Source: Gremmenia infestans (lineage: Eukaryota > Ascomycota > Leotiomycetes > Helotiales > Hamatocanthoscyphaceae). From it: DNA of 64,000 nucleotides. Within the stretch, counting starts at the first letter, position 1; every line of letters begins with the position of its first letter. Location: NCBI GenBank assembly GCA_032629725.1, contig JAFEVB010000027.1:248001-312000 (forward strand), read 5' to 3'. Positions 56,156 to 64,000 of this stretch are shown piece after piece. The position numbers and the translations under genes were made by a program. The notes under the pieces were generated by a model. The model was not told the origin of the DNA. It worked only from the letters and a program-made list of their open reading frames with translations, and did no database searches.

Positions 56156-57349
56156 TTATGGGGCGTGGCTGACGGTAGTCTGTGGCTTGATCATACAGTA
56201 TGTCATTTCCTCTGGAGGACAGTCAGTACTGTATATCCTCGATACTTCCTCATCCTCAAGTATCGGCCAAAGAACAACTTCACATGCAGCCCCAGACTCG
56301 AGAAGCCAAAATGCCGGTCTCTGAGCCATGGTTCTTGTCATATTTCCTGGACTGCAAGCCATGACTCTTCGGCTGCCGATGCTCTTTCTGATCTTGTGCA
56401 ACACAGCCTCTGCATCCTGTCCCCGTCCCCCTTCGAGCAAAGTTTGCATCAAGTCCAGCCCGCTACCGCGAGTTAAAATCTGAATTTGAACTGCTGTGAC
56501 GAGTAAGGGTGGGAATAAGCATGCATCGTTGCGACTGGAAGTAAACTTTGAGCATGGCTCGGGATGAAACCAATCTTCCAAAGTCGCGGGCTCGGAGACT
56601 GAGTTTCCTGCTACCTTTGCCTAGCAAGTGTAAGGTGCATTAACGAGGATATAATACCCTCAGATGGTGTTCTTCTATACCTTTCTGTCATCCCCGTCAG
56701 CCATGAAGACTCCCAAGTCGTGATGCAGTTGTCCGACGAGCAGGGTTTCTTCCAGCGCTGGGAACCCATGGCTAGCTGTATAGGGTGGCGTTCAGGAAGA
56801 CCTGCGGTATAAAGCATCTGATGACTTGTACATCTAGAGGTCGAAAGGCTAGAGGATGTGATCAATTGCCATGCAACGGTCCAAGCACAACTTCCTACGC
56901 ATATTTCCTCCCATAAAGATTCATATGCGAGTTCTTTACAAGTCGGAGCTCGAGGTTGGAGCCGAATCTCTGTTTGCTGTTCGCTGTTTTGGTTCATATA
57001 GGTGACAAAGTCCTGTTTCCATCGGGTCCAGTGTTTGTGAGCGCCCATATGAAGCCACTCGAAGTGAATCTTGGATTCGTTTCAAATGCTATTTTGCCAT
57101 GTCAATACAAATACCTGTCATCTATCATTCACATTCTCCATTAAAAATCCAGTTGCATAGTTGAACAGGTGACGTGCCAGAATGATGTAAATTGGACTGG
57201 ACATTTATGTGAATTGCCTCCACCTTATTCAAGATTAAACCTTCTAGCTTTTGGAAGCGACTCTCGAAGTCCCTTTTCTGTACTTCCGTGTCTTGCCACT
57301 TTCTAAATAAAGTATCAATTACTTCGGAGGTAATACGAGTTGATTGCAT
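56156..57349 (-). pseudogene. broken hypothetical gene (three coding-like blocks in different frames)
   Basis: Three minus-strand blocks look like parts of one protein: 57349-about 57130 (MQSTRITSEVIDTLFRKWQD, a coiled-coil-like helix, to LCNWIFNGEC), about 57090-56611 (IHFEWLHMGAHKHWTRWKQD, TCKELAYESLWEEICVGSCA, CITTWESSWLTGMTERYRRT) and 56581-56156 (TLLEGGRGQDAEAVLHKIRK to the stop). I could not find GT-AG introns that join them: block 1 runs into TGA TAG, and blocks 2 and 3 are offset by one frame with only about 30 bases between. I do not recognise the family. A multi-exon gene with unusual splicing is the alternative. Confidence 0.45.
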
Positions 57350-57399
57350 CTATTGAGATATTTGCGCCGCATATCTCAAAATCTACTTTCAACCCCACA

Positions 57400-58633
57400 A
57401 TGGACATACCCAAGCCAGACGGACCAGATAATAGCATAGGTATGTTTGTACCCAGTACTGGATCTACAACAATCTGATGATTGCCAGCCTTGCGAATGCT
57501 GGTATCGTGTTGGATTCTGTACGGTGTTGCAGCTATCACGATCCTTTTACGAGTCATCGCCAAGTTGAGCATCAAAGTCCAACTGGGGGTGGACGATGCA
57601 TTGATCATTTTGGCTCTCGTATGCTTTCCATCGTCCCCTATAAAGTTTGATGACTTATATTTTCCTAGCTACTGGGCATTGCAAATTTTGCATTTGCTAC
57701 CGCTGCAGTGCAGTATGGGCTCGGTAGACACTTTTTCTATTTGACGCTTTTCGAAAGGGTGCATTCTATGAAATACGAGTTCCTGGGCCAGCCTGTTGGT
57801 AGGATATCTAATTAAAATTATAAATTGCAGCAATTGCTTATATATTGGTAGGCATCTTATCTCCAATGTTTGGCCGGTTGTCATTTATGATATACTTGTT
57901 ACACATCATTGTTACCAGCAAGCCGAAGAAATGGTTCATCTACAGCCTCGCAGCTCAACATGTTACTATCAACGTCGTCACTATTATATTGATACTTGTT
58001 CAGTGTCAGCATTTTGCAACGTTATGGGATCCATTTGGTACTCCAGGAAAATGTTGGAATCCTTCCGTGCAAGCCGATTTCGGCTATTTTCAAGGAGCGA
58101 CAAACACTGTGACAGATATGGTTCTTACAGTGATGCCTCTATCTATTGTCTGGAAGCTTCAAATTGCGAAGAATTTGAAGATTGCACTCTCAATCAATTT
58201 TGCTAGGATTGAGTAGTTTGTAAGTTCGCCATCTTCTATATTAAGTCAAAGCTGACGCTAAACAGTGCCATGATTGCATCTCTTATTCGGACGAGGCTCA
58301 CAGCACGCATTGCAGACATAAATGATTATACCTGTAAGTCTCATTACTTTCGAGAGATGTACGTCAAAATCTTAACTGACCTTCGCCTTCAGATAACACC
58401 ATTGAATTCATCATCTGGTGCACGTAAGTCAGGCCTCTTCTTCTACTCCGCCATCCAACTAACATAAGACCAACAGCGTCGAAAACTGCACCGTGATGAT
58501 CACATCCTCAGTCCCTGCCCTGCGCCCTCTCTTCGTGCGACCCAAGCATAACACTTCTTACGAAATGCAAAACGACTTCTCCACGACGAAACTATCATGC
58601 AATTCCCGTCTCCACCGCAAGGCGCCATTTTGA
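57400..58633 (+). pseudogene. SAT4/rhodopsin-domain type fungal integral membrane protein, one frameshift
   Basis: Seven exons (57400-57439, 57488-57618, 57669-57798, 57831-58219, 58266-58333, 58393-58423, 58477-58633) match the many-intron layout and seven-helix profile of the fungal SAT4/rhodopsin-domain family. Helices include MLVSCWILYGVAAITILLRV, IANFAFATAAVQYGLG and NVVTIILILVQCQ, and the loop GTPGKCWNPSVQADFGYFQG with TDMVLTVMPLSIVWKLQI is the family signature. Near 58190-58200 the frame breaks: after NLKIALS the correct continuation (LLGLSSF joining over the intron to AMIASLIRTRLTARIADI) is one frame away, while the original frame stops at TAG 58213-58215. Everything downstream is intact (EFIIWCT joined to VENCTVMITSSVPALRPLFV). 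Either a recent inactivation or a base error in the assembly. The family has been linked to secondary metabolism and surface sensing; role here unknown. Confidence 0.65.
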
Positions 58634-59485
58634 AAGAAACAAGATATGAAGTTGCTCACGATTTTGAGAGCAATGGAAAAGAGGGATAAGAAAGATGTAT
58701 TATCCTAAAATCCTGTTGAAGTGTCATAATTTTCTTCGGTGGCCTGAGAACGCCGGGCTTGAATGCCACTGTATCAAAGTGGAGGTAGATCTTGAACATA
58801 CAGTCCCATGTGGAGTAAATATTATTCTTTCCTTACACGTTCCAAGGCACGACTGGGTCCAAGATAAGTATCCAGCGGCCACCTCCAACAATTCTTCAAT
58901 TGTCAGTTGTCAGAACATACTTCCTATTTAAAAACGGTTTTGCGCAAACTAGCAATTATCAAATTCTCCCATCATTCACGATGGAGCGTTTCTTTTTTGC
59001 TGTGCAACAGCTTTGAAAAGGCGCGGGGAAGCCCAGGCCAGACCTCTGGCTCATGCATTCCCGAAAAAGATCCCTGGATCGATCCTACGCGTTTCAAAGC
59101 CACCAAACTAACCAACCAACGTCGACTAAGCCTCCCAATGTCAGTCAGCTGCGGAATTGGTCCAGTCATATTGATCGTACAAGAGCTTGTGATTGGTCTG
59201 AATCAGCCACCACACGAGGCTTTGAGGGCTCGAAGGCACAGGCATGGCAATCCACCTCACGCTGGGATAGATATCTCATGACGGTCAATCTTACGTGTTT
59301 ATTCGGTGAGAAGGAACAGGAAGCAATGCTCTGGGGTTTAATAATCGACCGATGGCCTGTTCTTGGCTTTTCTTGCATTCTCACATTGCAAACCTCGAGC
59401 TCTCTTCCGAACATTGCCTGCGACCAGATTCTGCAAAGTTAATCCTATAACTAAACTCCAGCTGTCAGTTCAGAAAGTCATCAAT
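58634..59485. other. intergenic region without a recognisable gene
   Basis: About 850 bp. Frames at 58907-59281 and 59053-59442 (+) have no recognisable features. It should contain the promoter of the gene at 59486. Confidence 0.5.
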
Positions 59486-60226
59486 ATGACAAGCTGTGCG
59501 CCATTCTCGAGTATACCGGCCAATTCCCTTCACAATGTCGCACTTTTCTCCCACAATGCTAGCAACACCGACATCACCTCGTTCGAAAACTGTTGTGTGA
59601 AAGTATCCGGGGCCTACACATCACCAGAGGGAGATTGCTACTCGCATTGTTACTTCTACGATAGCGCGAGCGCAACTCGATTACAGAATTGTTTCCTCAT
59701 GACCCAAGACAACCCGAATAATGCGACGAACCCCAACTTCAGAATATATACAGACGCGCCAACTACAGCTGCTTCAAGTACAAGGACCTCTGCTTCAACA
59801 TCAGCCTCACGTAGCGTCATGACGTTGCGGCCTATACAACCTTCCATGTGGCCTTTCAACATATCGAAACCATCAAACACAAGTTCACAGGGTACAGCAG
59901 GTTCAGGTTTATATACAGTCGCGCGCTACAACACATCTTCATCCTCATCTTCAAACTGGACGGCACCATCCACCACCCCCTCAGCCCCCATTCAAACTTC
60001 TATAGACATCATCCCCAACGGCACTGGCACATACACAAATGCAACTGTAACCGGCAATGTCATAATCACCGCCACCGGCTCCCCCACCATCCCTCCCCAA
60101 GCTGCAACCAATGCCCCGGCCTCGAGTTCCAAGACTTCGGGTTCGAAGGCTGCGCGGGGGGCGAGGGCTTCGATTGGAACTATTGTTGTGGTCGGGTTGG
60201 CGTTTGTCGTTGCGCTGTTTGCGTAG
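59486..60226 (+). CDS. Cys-rich, Ser/Thr-rich GPI-like surface protein
   Basis: Protein of 246 residues from the ATG at 59486, single exon. The N-terminal 80 residues hold seven cysteines (TSCAPF, ENCCVK, GDCYSHCYF, LQNCFL), like a small family of fungal surface proteins with a compact disulphide domain. A long Ser/Thr/Pro/Asn-rich stalk with many N-glycosylation sequons (NIS, NTS, NWT, NGT, NAT) follows. It ends with a small-residue region and a hydrophobic tail (GTIVVVGLAFVVALFA), as expected of a GPI-anchor signal. No signal peptide is seen at this start; an in-frame ATG at 59363 adds 41 residues that are also not signal-like, so a 5' exon may be missing. Confidence 0.68.
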   Translation: MTSCAPFSSIPANSLHNVALFSHNASNTDITSFENCCVKVSGAYTSPEGDCYSHCYFYDSASATRLQNCFLMTQDNPNNATNPNFRIYTDAPTTAASSTRTSASTSASRSVMTLRPIQPSMWPFNISKPSNTSSQGTAGSGLYTVARYNTSSSSSSNWTAPSTTPSAPIQTSIDIIPNGTGTYTNATVTGNVIITATGSPTIPPQAATNAPASSSKTSGSKAARGARASIGTIVVVGLAFVVALFA

Positions 60227-60687
60227 AATGGAACGGGACGGGGTTTGTCTGTATGATGTTGTCAGGTGGAAGTATGTATATAAATAGCATTCTTTATGGT
60301 TTAGCGGGCGTTGGGATTGCATTGCATTGCATTGGGAGGCTGGGTTCGGTCCGTGGGGCACAAGTAAGCCAGCATGGATAAGCGGAGTTTTGTTTGAAGA
60401 AAATACAAATACCCTTTCTCACGTCTTTTCGACTACATTGCTCTTACTTTTTTCGGGTTTTTATTTCTGTTCATGTTGACATCTGTGGACTTACTACAGG
60501 AGGCGAATCCCTCAAATTTGCCTCGCCGACTACACACCCACGAAGAAAATGGAACATATAAGGAATAGGTACTAATTATAGCCAAGATTCCCCGCGTCTA
60601 AGCTTTCAGCGCGCAGCAATTAAGAAGGATCTCATGACTGGATTTTATTATAATCACGTGATGCATTTTAACATGCTTAAACCCCTG
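60227..60687. other. intergenic region
   Basis: About 460 bp including an ATTGC pentanucleotide run (about 60316-60335) just after the GPI-like gene. No gene recognised. Confidence 0.5.
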
Positions 60688-61275
60688 CTACAGTTTCTTT
60701 TCTTTATGAACCATGCATGCCATGCTTGACCTAGAGTTACTTATATCTCTACCCCTGTTTTGAGAACAGAGAAATATCAGTTTTGACTTATCATATATTG
60801 GCGTACCATGGTCCAGCATCCTATCAAAAGGTTCCACGCGATTGCTGTTACGGTTAGTTGCCGTTTTATTATGGATCGTCCAAACTGCAATCGTTCCTTC
60901 ACCTGATATTTCTCCTCCGACGATTTTCACATTGCTTTGAATTAGCTTTTTAATTTCCAGCGCATCTCATGCTTGCAAGTGGGCTCCAGGATTGTCCGGG
61001 AAAACCTCATAAGTTAGATTGAGCGACTTCTCAAAGCACCCCACCATTTCCAATTCTGTATGTTTTATATCTATAACAACTCGTAAGCGGCCCGAGCCAT
61101 AGATTTCTAGTAACTGGAATTTATGTTGTAGCTGCTGTAGAGCTTTGAAATCCGGCAGGTCGTATAAGAGATCGCCTGTTTTGCAGAACGGGGCTTTAGC
61201 TCTTATCCCAGGGGACCAGGCGCAGGAGGATGCTAGGAAGATTCTAGTCCCCAGGGCGAAAAAGTAGAGGAACAA
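60688..61275 (-). pseudogene. hypothetical protein frame interrupted by one stop
   Basis: A single minus-strand frame of about 196 codons is split by TGA at 60967-60969. Both sides look protein-like and continuous: SGRLRVVIDIKHTELEMVGC before and ALEIKKLIQSNVKIVGGEIS, GEGTIAVWTIHNKTATN after. CGA-to-TGA would be the simplest single change. The 5' start is unclear (MFLYFFALGTRIFLASS could be accidental), and I do not recognise the protein. Two exons with an unseen splice would be an alternative, but no GT-AG pair of normal size brackets the stop. Confidence 0.42.
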
Positions 61276-61966
61276 GAATCAGTAGGCCAAGAAAGTTATT
61301 GGGCGAAGGCTCATTCTCTTTAGATACTATTTTACTTTGCGCTGTCCCTCTGGGTTTTCTGAGTTGGAATACCATTTCAGTTCGAAGCCGTGGGTCTGCA
61401 TAAATATCTTGATCCTAGAAGAGAGGGGAGGGGTTTCGGGATCTGGAGGCATGTCGTTCTGAGCAATAGGCGCAGTAGACGCTCTTCTATGGAGCTAGTA
61501 TTGTCTGCCTATGATTTATACGAAGTCTCCATCGTCTGAATTGTTGTGCAGAGACGATTGAAGTTGAATGATTATAATATACATAATCGAGACGAAGGAT
61601 CCAGGCAAGTATTGGGATCTTTTGTCTGTAAGTCTGTCTGCTTTGTTTTTTGTTCCTAATGACCCAGCAATATATCAAGACCGGCCATTGACACTCCACA
61701 TCTTTATCCTTCCGAAAGCGCCAGTCAAAGAGTTGTAAACCGCGTTCGGCATACAGTACAAAGTAATAGAAGAAATGAAGAACGAAGAGAGAGAAAAGCA
61801 ATGATTCATATTAAGAGCATATGGGTATTATACATACACATACAGATACAAATAAAAAGAACTCCGTTCCTTTAAGTACCCCATGTCATACGAGGCCATG
61901 CCATGCCATGTCATGCAATCATTTGAATTACTGTACAATGAAAGAAACACCCCCATCCTTGATTAG
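61276..61966. other. intergenic region
   Basis: About 690 bp upstream of the 3' end of the GT90 gene. A frame at 61487-61801 (-) is unconvincing. ATGCC repeats occur at about 61.89-61.92 kb. Confidence 0.5.
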
Positions 61967-63892
61967 TTATACAGCTGGTGTGGATTTAGATGTGGAAAGA
62001 GAAGGCGTTGTATAGCCTATTATCTCCCTATCGTCGTCGATTAATCTGCCGTATCTGTTTGCCGATTAGTCAGTTAAGATGGATTAAAAAGGGAAGGATA
62101 GGCAGAGGTCATACTCAAGCAGTAGCCGGAAAAACCACACTTCCAAGTCCTCATTCCTCAACACCTTATCCGCCCACTCCCGGCCCTGTAATGCCAGCCT
62201 CTCAGCCTCCTTCTTCCCCGATGGCTCCCCCGCAAACCACCGCACAGCCTCCACCCACTCATCACCTCTCAAGCTCAGCGGTATGAAATGGACCCACGGT
62301 CTCAACCACTCATTATGCCATTCCCTGAACACAGCTAGCTTATACACCAAACTCCTGCTCTTGAGAAAAGCGTAGAATCTGCCGCTGAATGCATTCCCGT
62401 CCATGTCGAGCAGGTACTTGTAACTCCATGCTTCGGTTTGCTTGGCATTTTTCTTGATATCGAAGAATTCACGCTGTGCATCGCAGTCACCCGGGTCGCA
62501 TTGCCCGACGTGCGAGAAGAAAATATCCATAATTTCCTTGAATTCGCTACGGGGCACTGATTTCACCTCCCAGTGTTCCTCGTTTCCTTCCCCGTTATTA
62601 ACGAGAATCTTGGCTTGGTCGCCTGCATTTACTTTTTGCACCACGTGTTGACGGTGTTGGCGTCTCCAGCCGCCGTCTCTGCTGAATCCGCCGGTCGTAG
62701 AGCCGCGCCACCAGAACTTGTCTTCCTTTTGCGCCCAGGGCATGTCGTCGGACTCTGTGTAGGGCACTTTGCCGGCCCAATACCAGGGGGAGGGGTACAG
62801 GATGTCAGAGTAAGAGGAGATTTTGGATTGGGAGAAGACGGGGAAGAGGTCGTGGACTATATTGAAAGCATTGGGGCGCTCGAAGAAGCCGAACGTTTCG
62901 CTGAAGGACGGGGATTGGCAGATATCTGAGAATGCTGTTTGATTGGACACGAATCCTAATTCTCCAACTGCGTAGCTCGCGAAATTGTCCACTTTTGGTC
63001 CATCTTCGAGATCTGCCCGGGCAGGACTGTCTGGAGGACAGGATATTCTTGACTCTGTCCATGTAGGCTGGTGGGCATAGACGTTGAACCGGGTCTTTCT
63101 TACATCTGCAAAGCGGGAGCCATCACTAAGGTCTGATGGTCTCTTTGACCATGAATTCCGAGCATCCACTACAGCTTTCGCAGCTGGTTTTTTGACCTCC
63201 ATTGCGGTCTTCATTAGTCTCGTCATATCGTCAAATGGAACCACTACTCGCGGCTCGTCGTGAATGTTGAAACAGAGGTCCATGTCCGGCAAGTACTTTA
63301 TAAACCCCTTCATCATGCCCACCGTCGCATCCATCTGCCATGCTCCTCCTCCATCGATCTTCTTAACCGCTCCATTCCGAATCAAAGCCCCAATCAAATT
63401 GTTCGCATCAAACCCTAATGCCTCTTGTGCCCGCGCCCTTATTGTCTTGGGCTTCAATCCCCAGAATGGGTTCAAGGAGTGTTGAATGGAATCGTACTCG
63501 TCGATCAACTGGACATTCTTCTTTTTCGCAAAATCATACCACTTGTCGAAATTCGGGGGAGGAGGTATGCCATATCGCCGCCTGTATTCCGCAACTGCTT
63601 CTTCCAACGTCTTCGATTGGCGGCCTAGCATCGCCCTGTAGTCCTTCTCCGCATCGCTAATGAGCTGCCATACTGGATGAGAAGCTGGAGTTCGAGGGGG
63701 GCTTGGGGTGGTCGGGGCTGTCACTGGAGCATCTTTGCGACCTGGTGTTTCATCGACTGGAGAATGAGGGCTAGAGACTCCTGGACCGTATGATGCTTGA
63801 TTTCTGAGATAGAGTAGTGTGCATCCAGCAAATGCCAGAAGGACCAGCAGCAGAAGGGATTGGCGTGAGCGCATCCTTATCCTTGGTCTCAT
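61967..63892 (-). CDS. CAP10-like glycosyltransferase (GT90)
   Basis: Golgi-type type II membrane glycosyltransferase of 621 residues, resembling the capsule-associated CAP10 family (GT90), which often transfers xylose. Exons 63892-62115 and 62054-61967; the 60-bp intron (GTATGA...ACAG) is needed to reach the usual ending EYGRLIDDDREIIGY. After a short basic N-terminus a signal anchor lies at about residues 12-29 (LLLLVLLAFAGCTLLYL), then a Pro/Ser stem. Family landmarks are DMDLCFNIHDEPRVVVPF, WYWAGKVPYTESDDMPWAQK, DKFWWRGSTTGGF, YKYLLDMDGNAFSGRFYAFL, SRSLVYKLAVFREWHNEWL and WVHFIPLSL. All are intact, so it should be active. The acceptor sugar chain is unknown. The ATG at 63892 is the first in frame; one at 63874 is an alternative. 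Confidence 0.93.
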
Positions 63893-64000
63893 GAAAGCCG
63901 TGTTGAAAGATTACGAGGCGTTGGATTCATGATCCTCTTCCCTGTACCATACAGTGTCGAAGTTTCTACCCGTCGCCTCGATTGCGGGCAGGTGCGAATA
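63893..64000. other. upstream edge sequence
   Basis: The last 108 bases are 5' of the GT90 gene and hold no recognisable feature. Confidence 0.4.

Overview
The window looks like nuclear DNA of a filamentous ascomycete (Pezizomycotina; Leotiomycetes is a guess from general protein resemblance). The grounds are genes with frequent 44-110 bp GT-AG introns, a Zn2Cys6 regulator with a fungal MHR domain, a SAT4/rhodopsin-type membrane protein, a GH5 mannanase, a CAP10/GT90 glycosyltransferase, the eIF3l subunit and large intergenic gaps. No bacterial-style operons, rRNA, tRNA or CRISPR were seen. Exon models were built by hand from splice signals and frame continuity; none is backed by transcripts.

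Left part (1-22 kb): a DUF6536 membrane protein cut by the left edge (-), a Zn2Cys6 regulator (+), a GNAT acetyltransferase (-), a small secreted protein (+), a GH5 mannanase (-), an SDR protein (-), a single-pass membrane protein with a Ser/Thr-rich ectodomain (-), a nucleotidyltransferase-like orphan (+) and a broken OCH1-like glycosyltransferase (-). The gaps of 1.4-3.9 and 15.6-18.9 kb hold no convincing gene.

Middle (22-45 kb): an acidic conserved fungal protein (-), an orphan with a VPKVQ repeat tract (+), a TPR protein with an unrecognised N-terminus (+), a universal stress protein (-), eIF3l (-), a DOMON/cytochrome plus b561 redox protein (-), a long ankyrin-repeat protein (-) and a 15-bp minisatellite. 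These are ordinary single genes; I see no metabolite cluster.

Right part (45-64 kb): a ZZ-finger/AAA protein (-) whose ATPase has lost its Walker B acids, an Nrd1-like RNA-binding protein (+) with 10- and 22-nt microexons, a Golgi pH regulator (GPHR) family protein (+), then a block of decayed genes from about 55 to 58.6 kb (tyrosinase remnant, an unrecognised broken gene, a frameshifted SAT4-type membrane protein), a GPI-like surface protein (+), another broken frame near 61 kb and the GT90 glycosyltransferase (-).

The most interesting observations are the pseudo-AAA protein, the microexons and the concentration of broken genes, some with TGG-to-TAG type stops that would fit RIP-like mutation.
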